Shown here piece after piece: positions 10,857 through 21,466 of a stretch of 64,000 nucleotides of DNA. The stretch lies in NCBI RefSeq assembly GCF_025766255.1, contig NW_026516667.1, positions 62,001-126,000 of the forward strand. Direction: 5' to 3'. The notes beneath the pieces are model-generated. The model did not search any database. It saw only the letters and a program-made list of their open reading frames with translations, and was not told where the DNA came from. Source of the DNA: Zychaea mexicana. Its lineage: Eukaryota > Mucoromycota > Mucoromycetes > Mucorales > Lichtheimiaceae. The translations under genes were made by a program, and so were the position numbers. Numbering within the stretch: the stretch's first letter is position 1; the number at the start of each line of letters is the position of its first letter.

Positions 10857-11210
10857 TTATGTAGACTCGTGCGCTTTGTTGTTGTCCTTTACCTCCTTGT
10901 CAGCGGAGACACTCCAAATGGCGCCAAGGGTGAAAGCCATGCCAAGAACAGCAATGGCAGTGTTGGGCTTCCAGGTTTTGGGCTGAGCCCACCAGCCACC
11001 AGCAGGAGACCTATAAAGTACACAATGCGTTAACACTAAGAATGATCTCAAGACATAAGCTTTTCCATTTTCGATCGTACCAGACTTCTTTAGGATAAGG
11101 GAAACGGCTAACACCACCCTAAAACATTTCAATTCAAGAAATTTATTAGAAACGCTGCGAATCGCAAGATAAAGTGTTTGTCAAAGTTTGTCGCCGTGAG
11201 TTTTTACCAT
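10857..11210 (-). CDS. conserved small fungal single-pass membrane protein
   Basis: Three exons (11210-11208, 11118-11081, 11010-10857) give a 64-aa protein. The first exon is only the ATG codon: ATG followed directly by GTAAAA, spliced to GGTGGTGTTAGC. The protein starts MGGVSRFPYPKEVWSPAGGW, continues WWAQPKTWKPNTAIAVLG and has one hydrophobic helix (AIAVLGMAFTLGAIWSVSA) followed by a charged tail (DKEVKDNNK). I recall the pattern RFP(Y/F)PK-VWSPAGGWW in short hypothetical proteins of many fungi. I do not know a characterised function. Location in a mitochondrial or ER membrane is inference only. Confidence 0.72.
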
Positions 11211-11396
11211 TGTAGTTTATTATTTTTTGTAGTACTGACAAAGGCCACAGCCGGAAACAACTCGAAAAGTGCAAAATTGAGCGGAGAGTGATGACGTCGC
11301 AGTACGAGGATTGCTGCTATAGTAACCTGCCGCTGCCCGCTTTTCCAATTATGCAGAATAAATTTTAACCATTTTGTACAATAATTTTTATTACAA

Positions 11397-13662
11397 TTAT
11401 ATGACCATGTTTTCATCTGCCCAAAGTTTAAATGTGCGGTCAAATCCACACGAAGCAATATATCGACCATCTATTAAAAAGAGGAAGAGAGAACATGAGA
11501 TATACTGTGCTGAAAGATGACCAATCACTTATTTCTCAGAGTCAAATATTCCCAAATTGTGAATGCTATCTTTTACCTTGAGACAGGTCGATACCCATGA
11601 CTTTACTTTCATGGCCTTCCATACTCTTGATTAACCGAAAATCATCACCAGACCAAATTTTAACACATCCATCATAGCCCGTAGTGCCTAAATACAATCC
11701 GTCCTTGCTGTACTTGATATCTGATACGAGCGATTGATGTGCTGAAATGGTATAAATGTTGCGTAATGTTCGCATATCCCAAACCTTGACCGTGTTGTCG
11801 GCACTTGCTGAAGCAAGCTGATAGCCATTGGATGACCAGTCCAAACCAAGAATATCCTTCACATGTCCTTCTAATGTCATGGCCGATCTTCCTGTCCGCG
11901 TATCCCAGACACGGCCTACGCAATCCAAACCACTACATATATATGTTTCTGATAAGCATCAACGATTCAACGATAAAAAGATATTTATGGAAAAAGACAG
12001 CCTTCACCTTACCCAGTAGCAACGAGGCTACCATCACATTGGAACGCGATGGCGTATACTTCCTTTGAATGACCTTCTTGGAGTAATAATTCGGTCTCAT
12101 TTTCAACGTCCCAGAATCGCCACGTTCCATCAAAACCTGCACTTCCGAGGTATCGTCCAGAAGGATGGAAAGCCACACGAGATACACGGCCCACATGGCC
12201 AGTTAAAGTCGAGAAAGGTGTTTCTCTAGCATAGCAAATCAGATGCACATTAGTTAACGATAAATCCCCAAAGCATTAATACATTAGCTGCGTACGGATA
12301 TATTGAGAGCATTTAACAAATTAAGTTCATGCCTACTACTTACTTGTCTAAGCTCCATAAGTGGATTAAGGAATCCGCACCACCTGTTGCAAAATTCATT
12401 ACACTTTTCTCTCGACTTATTGTTGAGTCGGGATGGAAAGCGATACCACCAATACGGTCTGTGTGGCCTCGAAATTGCATAACTTGCTCACACTGCGGTA
12501 CAGACCATAATTTGAGTGCACCAGACCATGCGCCAGTGACAAGCATTGAAGCATCAGGTGTGAACGCGCATTGAGCGACTGGGCGTTCGTCAGCAATTTG
12601 TGATGCCCAGTTGGTATAATTCTATTTATTCGCTGAAATTTAGCTAGAAAGCCCTTATTCGATTCTCCCTTCTCCCGTTCTTGTCCAGAAAACAAACCTT
12701 AAGTTTCGAATGGAGTTCTTTGCGGCTCGCTTTTATTTGTGGTAAAGGAATATCGACTTCAGCGTTCTGTCGTTCTATCCGTGCCTTTGCTCTGATTTTG
12801 TATACGAAAAGTGCAAGAACAGTTTCAACTATTAGCATACATACTCTTGCAGGCCTTACATCTTTCCCTTTCCAGCCTTTCAGCACGCAATAAGCTTGAT
12901 GTCAAAAAGAAACATACCGTGGCAAAGAATAATTTGCAATCCATCGTCGTGCTTCCAACAGTTCTTGTGATCCAGGAGTAAAGAATTCTTCTTCTGCCTA
13001 AGTTTACACATAGAAAGCCATGACAATTGTTTCCAGCAGAATTGATTAATTAAAGAACTTCAAAAATTCAAGTCTTATTATACGGACCTCTTCTTCTTCA
13101 CTTTCACTTTCTGATTCAGATTCAACTTCACGGCCTTCTTGGATAGATAGTAGATATCTCAAACGAGATCGTCGATCATCTGGCTAAGATACATATGGTT
13201 CGTTATTATTAGGAGTGAGAAACAAGCAGCTGCATAGTGTAAAATCGTAATAAACTTACGCCTTCGCCAAAGAGACACTGTGGTTCATCGAGTTCCCGAA
13301 GTCGCATACGAACGCGTGAATCGTCTGTTGGTACGGCAATATTCCGCGCGCGTTTTCGTCGTTCAAATTCTTCCAGAATCTCCTTGTCAGCTTGTCTCGC
13401 TCGCAAAGACGATTCAGACATGTCAAGGTCGGTGGCATCGGCTACATCAACGCGAACTGTTAGTTTTAATTCTCCAAGGCGAAAGGAAGAGACAAAAGCG
13501 AATACTAAGTTAGAGTGCAACAGTACCTAACGAATCGAGATCAATGCTGCCTGGTGCCAAAGTCGGCACACCGGTCTCGCCCAGTTTAAGACGTTTTGCA
13601 TTCTCTTGTTCATCTAATGCGCCGAAGTGTACACGTGTCTTTGCCTTTGAATTATCTTCCAT
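11397..13662 (-). CDS. PRP4: U4/U6 small nuclear ribonucleoprotein Prp4 (PRPF4)
   Basis: Ten exons (13662-13527, 13456-13260, 13183-13088, 12997-12918, 12876-12845, 12789-12698, 12621-12344, 12225-12013, 11932-11577, 11470-11397) give a 517-aa protein. Prp4 is a U4/U6 di-snRNP protein that binds Prp3 and is needed for spliceosome assembly. The N-terminal PRP4 (SFM) motif is clear: [20 protein letters not shown] and [10 protein letters not shown]. It is followed by [20 protein letters not shown], then a WD40 propeller: [61 protein letters not shown] and a final [18 protein letters not shown]. One exon is 32 nt. The junction after the ERERCKACK segment (12845/12789) uses a CAGAG acceptor and is the least certain. 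Confidence 0.95.
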
Positions 13663-14445
13663 GTCGCTTATCTACTGTGAATGCGCTGGCTGTCGAAGAG
13701 GATCGTTTAGCGTATAGAAGAGGGAAGGGGAGGGAGGAGAGATCTAGCTTGATAAGATCTACTGACAATAGCCGAAGCTTCAGAAATCAAATATCAAAAG
13801 TTTGGGAGGTGGCTCTTTCCTTGAATTATTTGGATTTCCGAAAGTACTAATCAGCTTAGCACATATGCAAGTATCAGGGAGAGAAAGAGAGAGACAGACA
13901 GAGAGAACGATGATCTACGTGCGTCCTCTACTGGTGGTGGATAGTATGCATGAGCTGTGATCACCGGAAATAGTACTATGTTTGTTGTTAAGCAATACAT
14001 GGTACATCCCTCTGCTTTATGAATTAGAGCACATCAAAATCAATTCCCACGGCAACGCCACAGAAGCATAACAAGTACAGCACTGCTTTATTTCTACGTG
14101 CACACGTTTGGGCGATTGTGTAGTATGAGGATAGACCAAACCCAAATCAAGAGCTCGTAGAAAACGTGGCATTGATAAAGTGTGCAACTCGGAACTTCCA
14201 GATTGCCATCATGCACAGTACATGTGGGACAGCCGAATGATACTAATGAGAGAGAAAAGCCTGGGAGCCACTTGCCTTGATTATTTACTAAAATGGTTTC
14301 CCACTACTTCACACACGCGTTTTCTCAAACTTAAAGAAGGTACTTTAGCTCTTTTATCCCCTGTCGCGCCCGACCTCTGCTTTCTTTGCTCTCTTTTCTT
14401 CATTTTTTTCCACACATCGATCCATCTATACATCTTTGCCCATAC
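13663..14445. other. divergent intergenic region between PRP4 and the acyl-CoA ligase
   Basis: No protein-like ORF. A purine tract of GAGA repeats lies at about 13879-13907. T/C-rich sequence immediately precedes the ligase start. Confidence 0.45.
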
Positions 14446-16791
14446 ATGGTTGTTTACAAAGCTACCAAGTATAACACAATTGAGCCACTGCCTGACCTGG
14501 ACGTGTACACGTTCCTGTTCAAGCCAAACGAATTTAACTTAAAGTTCCCTGCAGACCGCAAGGTTGTGATTGATGGCCATACCGGACGCTCATTAACGCA
14601 TAGTCAAGTGCGTGATTTGTCGAGTCGCATGGCAGCTGGATGGGTCAATAAGGTGGGCCTGAAAAAGGGCGATATCGTTGCATCTTTTGCTCCCAATCAA
14701 TATGATCATATTGTTGTGTATCTTTCGTTACTCGCCGCTAAATGCACCGTAACACCTGGGTAAGAGTTATGACAAGAGCAGCACCATGGCAGTAACAGAA
14801 GGATGATGGTCGCTATGCAGTGATTCTCTCAGAACTAAACAAGAAAAATGTTATTCTCGCGTTTAGAAACCCCATGTATACAGAAGGTATGTATGCGGAA
14901 ATAAAGTGAAGTGGAGATCAACAATAATTCGGGCGGGAGAGCAATGATATCTTGCGCTTTAATTCAGTTTTCCCACATATAAAACGTATAGCAAGCATAG
15001 CTAACAGCTTCTTTGTACTATATAGCCGAATTTCAACATCAGATCTCAAATAGTGGGGCCAAGGCATTGATTACAGTCCCAGAGCTATTACCGGTGCTCC
15101 TCAAAGTGTGTGCACGAGTCGGTATTCCCAAAGACAGGATTTTCTTGTATGGGGAAAAGGATCATGATGGATTAAAGTCAGTTTACTCCGTCATGGCGTC
15201 AGTACCGGAAGGTCGGCATATCGAATACCCAGTACAAGGCTTGAGCTCCAAAGAGGATGTCGCCTTTATTTGTTACTCAAGTGGCACGACAGGGCTCGCC
15301 AAAGGCGTCATGCTGACCCATCAAAACTTAATTGCGCAAGCGTTGATTACTATGGAAACGGACAAGCATGCACATAATGAGCTTGATATGACATTGTGTT
15401 TTCTACCCTTGTATCATATTTATGGGTTGACGGTGCTTTGTTTCAATGCTTTTTATAAGCTGCTACCTGTCGTCATCATTCCCAAATTTGAGCTCAAAAC
15501 TTATTTGGAGTTAGTTCAAAAGTATCGTATCACGCTGCTTAGCATTGTCCCTCCTGTTGGTAAGTACATAGTGAGGTCTTCGTAGCGTATAGTGTTTTTT
15601 ATCTTTAATATGATCGTTACTCATTCTGATGAAACTATAGCCGTCCAACTTGCCAAGGATCCCTTGGTACTGAAGTATGATTTAACGTCGGTCAGGATCA
15701 TCCAATGTGGTGCTGCTCCTCTCGGCAAAGAACATACAGATAACTTATTGTCGCGAATCCCTGGATATCTAATTCAATCGTATGTATCATTGCATTTACG
15801 TCTACTTGTCACATTCTTTAAAGCTGTGCTCTAATGAATTGGTACTATATGTATGTCGGACAATTACTAGCTATGGAATGACGGAAACTACAAGTGGTTA
15901 GTCTATATAAAATCTATCTATATGCTTCATTTACTTCTTTGCCAACCAGCACTCATTATACTCACATCTTCCATGTAGCTATCATACAATCAGGCTACGA
16001 TGGTACTGCTATTGGTTCCGTAGGCATTGTCTGTCCTAGTGTTGAATGCAAAATTGTGGATGAACAAGGGAACGGTTCGTAGAGTCATAATTTCTCGATA
16101 CATGCGTTGAACTAAAATGACTAATTATTATTGTGTCAACCCTATAGAGCTTGGCGATGACCAAGAAGGAGAAATATTGGTCAGAGGTCCCTCTATCATG
16201 AAGGTACATAGACCAAAAAATGGTGCTGCTAATCAAACCATATCCATGTAACGGTCATATATAAGACGCTCCAAATACCTTAATAACGAAATGAAACCAT
16301 TGATGTAGGGCTACTATAACAACCCGGAGGCAAACGCCAAAACGTTCACCAAAGACGGATGGATGAAAACAGGAGATGTCGTCAAGTTCGATAGCGCCAA
16401 ACAAGAGTTCTTCGTGATGGACCGTTTAAAAGAGTTGATTAAGGTCAAAGGATTTCAGGTTGCTCCAGCTGAACTCGAATCTTTACTATTGGGCATGTCA
16501 GAAGTGAATGACTGCTGTGTTATTGGCGTTTATAGCTCGGAAGAAGCCACAGAGTATCCACGGGCCTATGTAGTGCGCTCGTCCATCACGGCAAAGGATG
16601 ATGATGCTACGCTTGCAAAGAGAATTGAAGAATTTGTGGCTAAAAACGTAACGGGTTACAAGAAATTGCGCGGTGGAGTCTATTTCCTAGATCAAATCCC
16701 CAAGAGCCCAAGTGGCAAGATATTACGTAGACGTATTAGAGAGTTGGCAAAGGAACAAGATAAGGCCGAAAAGCTTCCTGCCAAACTGTAG
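14446..16791 (+). CDS. 4-coumarate--CoA ligase-like acyl-CoA synthetase with C-terminal AKL
   Basis: Eight exons (14446-14759, 14867-14886, 15026-15559, 15641-15779, 15871-15896, 15979-16074, 16148-16203, 16309-16791) give 555 aa. It belongs to the ANL adenylating superfamily, which activates a carboxylic acid with ATP and loads it on CoA. Visible motifs are the P-loop SSGTTGLAKGVMLTHQN (Ala replaces the usual Pro), YGMTETTSG, WMKTGDVVKFD, DRLKELIKVKGFQVAPAELE and the catalytic-lysine region PKSPSGKILRR. The protein ends LPAKL: A-K-L is a recognised variant of the PTS1 peroxisomal signal, so the enzyme is probably peroxisomal. Fungal members of this 4CL-like clade usually act on aromatic or medium-chain acids; the substrate cannot be read from sequence. 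Exons of 20 and 26 nt are well supported by phase. Confidence 0.92.
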
Positions 16792-17041
16792 CTATACTAT
16801 TAGGCTACTAGACATTCAATAATAAAGGGTACAGAGCAATGTATCGGTTGACGCGTTTAAAGCATCCTAACTGCAGCTGTTGCTGCTGGCTATGTTAAGC
16901 GGGATATATCAGTACTCAAAATTGGTCGGTCGGAAGAAAAAATTTTTTGTGGCGGGGGACGTTTTAATGTTGTGATGGGCGTGCACATATACGTTCCTTC
17001 TCTTTCTTCGTTCGTGTCGAGATTTTTACGAGTACCTAAAC
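16792..17041. other. intergenic; uS14 promoter
   Basis: No gene seen. It holds the 3' end of the acyl-CoA ligase (AATAAA-like signal near 16819) and the uS14 promoter. Confidence 0.4.
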
Positions 17042-17454
17042 ATGGCTCACGATAACGTCTGGAACTCCCGTCCCCGCCAGTACGGCAAGGGCTCTCGTCA
17101 GTGGTATGATTTTTTTCCACGATTACTTTAATGAGTGGAAACGAAACAAGAACGAATCCACCATTTTACTTTAAGGATGACTTGATGGCTTATACGTTCA
17201 CTTCCATTCCATAAAACGATATAGCCGCGTCTGCGCTCACCGTGCTGCTTTGATCCGCAAGTACAACCTTAACATCTGCCGTCAGTGCTTCCGCGAGTAC
17301 GCCAACGACATTGGTTTCCACAAGGTAAAAAATTATACACAGTTAGCTTGTATAAAAAGGGTGTGAATGGTGGATTAGGTTTCCAAGGGCAGAGTCCGTG
17401 TATGTATACTAAGATTGTCGCTTTGCCATTAAATTTTCTCTATAGTACCGCTAA
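17042..17454 (+). CDS. RPS29: 40S ribosomal protein uS14 (S29)
   Basis: Three exons, 17042-17103, 17225-17324 and 17446-17454, make the 56-aa zinc-finger ribosomal protein. The protein begins [20 protein letters not shown] and carries the two CxxC pairs, C-RVC and ICRQC, then [14 protein letters not shown]. The last exon is only TAC CGC TAA, completing the invariant C-terminal Lys-Tyr-Arg. The length matches the eukaryotic family exactly. It sits downstream of, and on the same strand as, the acyl-CoA ligase, but there is no reason to link them functionally. Confidence 0.96.
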
Positions 17455-18033
17455 ATTGTTTCTTGTGTTGGTCAACAACAATCTCCAAGAATCACCAGAC
17501 GTATCAACGGGATCTTGTAAACTCTCCTTCTCTTTAAAAATAAAAAAAGAAGCAATAAACAATCTGAGTGCTTTTTACTTGTGAGCAGCAACAGTCATTC
17601 TGATAACCGAAGAAGGAGGCATCAAAACTGTGGAAACTCGGCGACGAATAATGATATGCTGTCTTGTTACTATATGTACATATTATATGAGTTATGACAC
17701 ATAAAAGGAGGGGGAGGGTGGTCGCTTTGAGGGGTGTGGGTGATGAAGGTCATTCGTGCTCTATGGTATATCGGGGAGGATTAGAAAGTGATTTACTTAT
17801 GGCGAAATAAAACACAATAGGTTGTGTTGTGTGTACAGCACATAGGGAGTGCCACGTTTGAAATTAGTTTATATAACGGGCTTCAACACCCTTAAAACTT
17901 ACAAATAACACAAGGCTATTTTCGACACACTCTCTTTCTTTTTCTCTTTTCTTCATCTTGTTCACCTCTTCTCTGTTGTTATTAAACAACCCTCTTTCCC
18001 TTCCTTTTTACATATAATCCCTTTCCATTCCTT
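17455..18033. other. intergenic; Sho1 promoter
   Basis: No gene seen. The last 110 nt before the Sho1 start are strongly T/C-rich (about 17925-18025), typical of fungal promoter/5' UTR sequence. Confidence 0.45.
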
Positions 18034-19441
18034 ATGAACTACAACTTGTCGCACGTTACGACCAATCCCATGGTGCTGTGTTCTGCCGTACTAGCTTCTG
18101 TAATATTAAAGAATTCAATTGATTATCGATCCGTGGAAGAGCCAACATATCTGTTGACCAACTCATCGTGCTACATAGATTGGCTGGTTGGTTACTTTTA
18201 TTGCAGCATGCGTGACACGTCTTCATGGTGCAAGCTGGTGGATCATTGTCTACGAACTCGGTCTGATCATTGTTATCTATGTGGTCCTTACCAAGTCATT
18301 ATTCGCCCAGTATCAATTGACGGTACCGCTAGAATATCACCAGAGAGATATACATATGATGTGCTACATCTATAACTAAATCCTTTAATTGTAATAGCTA
18401 CTTGTACTGCTGGCAATTAGTATCGCCATGCTCACGCAGCTTATTGAAATGTTCATCAACCGCACGGATCAAGCGTCTCAAGCAGGTGCTGCTGGATCAT
18501 GTATCCTAGTTATCATGCAGGTACAATCTGTAAAAACACAGAACATCGTTGATAGCAATCACCTGTCTCTTTTATCAATATGATCCGCTCTCCATATATG
18601 TAAATAAACGAACAAACAAATGGACAGCCGCTAACAAATAATCGTAATTTACGTCTGCTCTGATTATCTCGGCCACAATGCAATATACGACCCATTCAAC
18701 AACTTTCAATTTAACCGAAAAACAGTACGTGTGGGTGTTTATCTTTGGCAGCTCTGAAGAATCGGCCATCCATCGCTCGATCTACGGCTTGCACAACACT
18801 TCAGCTCCTATGGTGACTCAGGCGCAATTCTCGAGTGACTCACACCGCACTGGATCATTACGTAGTATGGGTACAGCATCTTCTTATCGCCGTCAAAACA
18901 ATAATCACAACGGGTATCCATTGGAAAAGCAACAACAGCCCTCAAAGCAAAGCGCAGTATCATCGACCAACCCGCCTGCTTTCACTTCCGATGGACCGCT
19001 TGTTGTCAACAATCAAAATGCTGCTAGTGCTTCCATCATCACAACAGAATCTGATGCAATGCCTGCTCCAGAACTGAAAAAGAACGAAGCAAAGGCACTA
19101 CATGCATGTACGTTATATAATCGAATCCTTCCCTGATAGCACTCACAAGTTGCCTAACAACAAGTCTGGCGTATCAAAATTAGATCGTGCTAACGCCGAA
19201 GATCCCAACGAGCTTTCCTTTGAGAAAAACGAGATTCTCGAGATTATAGACAAGCGTGGTAACTGGTGGCAGGCAAAAAAGAAAGACGGCTCCCTTGGTA
19301 TTGTGCCAAGCAATTACGTAAGTTTTATTTTCAAAGTAGTAGAAGTAAAGCGTCTTATGACAGAAACACACAGAGACAAACGCCAGCCCAAGTACTCATC
19401 ACTAAAAACGTTTTGATATCGTCAATCAGTTTGCTGCATAG
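18034..19441 (+). CDS. SHO1: Sho1-type osmosensor (4 TM + SH3)
   Basis: Six exons (18034-18099, 18179-18322, 18398-18520, 18726-19107, 19184-19317, 19430-19441) give about 286 aa. Sho1 is a plasma-membrane scaffold of the high-osmolarity glycerol MAPK pathway that binds Pbs2-type MAPKK through its SH3 domain. Four membrane helices are visible ([73 protein letters not shown]), then a Ser/Gln/Asn-rich linker, then the SH3 domain [20 protein letters not shown] with [20 protein letters not shown] and SLGIVPSNY. The final exon is tiny (FAA-stop) and is inferred from the nearest good acceptor; readthrough of the donor at 19318 would give a longer unrelated tail. Confidence 0.88.
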
Positions 19442-20653
19442 GGATTTGACAAGCATAGCACAACAAGGAAGCCGAGAAAAAAGCAAAGAGGAAGCGCGCC
19501 TCCTTCTTGTGCTTTCTCCTTGTTTGAAAATCTTACTCTCAATCCCCCTTCACCACTTGATCAATAATTGTAACCGAGTTCCTATCTTACTTTCTTTCTA
19601 TTATCTTTGACTCTCCTTATCTTATTAACAACGCGCAAGAGGGAGAGGAGGGAAGGAAGGAGGAAATCAAAAATGCTTCTTCTCCGCTCACCTTTTCCTC
19701 CTGTTCCTCGTCACCCGCTGCTCTACATCATTTGATACCATACCGCATTTCATATATCCGTCGTCGTCATCATCATAATATCTCATACTACTATCACAAA
19801 CACATTCAAAACTAGTATCATTACGTATCTTGGGCGTAGCACTGGTTTACTACGCCAAAGTGAGAATGGAAAGCTAGCTTCCCACAAACTAAAACAGCTA
19901 TTTTTACTTTTACCAGCATTATTTTGTTATTACTTATTCTGATTTATCATAAACATTACACAATATTTACATACATGCGCCATTCTTCTTTTTTTCCATT
20001 TTCTTCGAGCTTCTAACTTACTCAATCTAACATTGCAACGCTATTTGTTGCTGGATGCACCTGCTGTATTCACTACAGACAACGAAATTCAGATAGAACT
20101 TCACAAAACTACTGTCACAACAAGAGTTTTCATTTCCCTCAGATTGCAGCAATGCTAACGGCGAAAATATGTGTAGAACAACTAGAGTTAATGTTTTTTG
20201 CTGCAAACGAGGGATGGTCCTTTGTTACTGATATTTGTCCTTTGCTGTACCCCGAAATGTAAAGTTCATGTGCAATGTGAGTGTTAATTTATGGATGAGA
20301 ACAAAATAATCCTTTATTATCGTGCACCAGAGACACGACCAGGTGATATGGTGTGATTTTCTCTTGCACTTTTATCTAAGGGTTATCAAAAGTATGGTAG
20401 CAATATTTTGATTCGTTATTCTTTTTTGTGTAAAAGGAGTAAATTAGAGAGAAAAAGAGGGGAAATGGGATATATGGCTTTTTTCCTCTGCAGGGCAGGG
20501 GAAGAAAAAGGTAGGGGGCGCGGAGCACTAAGTACTAGTTAGTTGTAGTAGGGTTAAGAAGATTGTACACAGAGGGAAGAGAGAGGGAGGTATAAGGGAG
20601 CTGTAGTACGTTGATTTGGTTCCTCTTCTTTGTTATGCCAGCTTATCTTTTAT
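19442..20653. other. intergenic between convergent genes
   Basis: About 1.2 kb without a protein-like ORF. It includes T/C-rich and purine-rich stretches (GGAGGGAAGG-type near 19640-19665 and GGGGAAGAAAAAGG near 20500). Probably the 3' UTRs and termination zones of Sho1 and the secreted protein. Confidence 0.45.
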
Positions 20654-21466
20654 TTACTGGAGCATACCACCAGCGGCCATGAGGGCGACAGTGAGAGCAA
20701 TAGCCATGAACTCCTTGGGGACCATGTTTGTAGCAACAGAGCTTGGTGCAGGATGGGAAGGTTGGGCAGCTGGCACGCTGCTGCTTAAGGCGGATGGCAT
20801 GAGGGCTACAATGATAAAGAAAATATTACTAAGGAGCTCTTTATCTTTCCTTTCAATATTGCGGATAGACTTACAGGAGCTTGGGAATGAGAAGGATGAC
20901 GAAGGGAGCGAGATCGATGAGAATGAAGCGCTGGACATCATGCTTGACGACTCGAGCGAGGCCGAAGCCGAAGCCGAAGCAGATTCAGATGCAGATGCAG
21001 AGACGGAATCGGAAGCACTAGCTGAGGCAGAAATAGAGTCGGATACGGATGGCGTCGCCGTGGCGTCGGATACGGATGCACTCGCGCTGGGGGTGGCATC
21101 TGATGGTGATGCAGAGGCAGACGCAGTTGTCTCCTCTTGTATAGCACCGGGCCAGTTTTGACCGATACAGTTCGAGTAGCAATCATTGGTCTTACAGGTC
21201 GAAATACAGCTGTGGGTGGTATCCACTATAATAGAGAATCGCGTTTCCAAGTAACTGTCGTCAGTACATAATGATCATCCCAGCAACTGATTCATCTGCT
21301 CCATGGTTTGTTACTATCACTGCTACTACTACTACTACTACTACTACTTACCACACTTGCTCAGGCAGTTGTAATCAGAGTTCTCACAGGAGCATGCGGC
21401 ATTAGCAACGCCAGCAGTGGCGGCGAGTACAAGACTGGCAGTGGCGATCAAGCTGAAGGTCTTCAT
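20654..21466 (-). CDS. secreted/GPI-type Ser/Ala-rich cysteine-containing surface protein
   Basis: Three exons (21466-21352, 21225-20875, 20805-20654) give 205 aa. The N-terminus is a textbook signal peptide (MKTFSLIATASLVLAATAGV, cleavage near ANA-AC). A short mature domain has eight cysteines arranged CSCENSDYNCLSKC and CISTCKTNDCYSNC. It is followed by ~90 residues of Ser-Ala repeats (ASASASPSDATPSASAS type), likely O-mannosylated, and a C-terminal hydrophobic helix (FMAIALTVALMAAGGMLQ) fitting a GPI-anchor signal. Together these indicate a cell-wall or plasma-membrane surface protein. The 69-nt second intron is a multiple of three and stop-free, so retention would leave the frame intact. 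The first intron begins directly with a (TAG)n microsatellite. The cysteine module is not assigned to a family. Confidence 0.8.
21310..21351 (-). repeat. (TAG)n microsatellite at a splice donor
   Basis: On the minus strand the intron of the secreted-protein gene opens GTAAG and runs directly into about nine TAG units (plus-strand CTA repeats, about 21321-21349). Length changes here would alter spacing immediately downstream of the donor. Confidence 0.8.

Noticed and set aside
20616..21161. Plus-strand 181-aa acidic Ala/Glu/Asp-rich ORF
   Set aside because: It is the reverse complement of the Ser/Ala repeat region of the secreted protein on the minus strand and covers its intron; no start context or domain.
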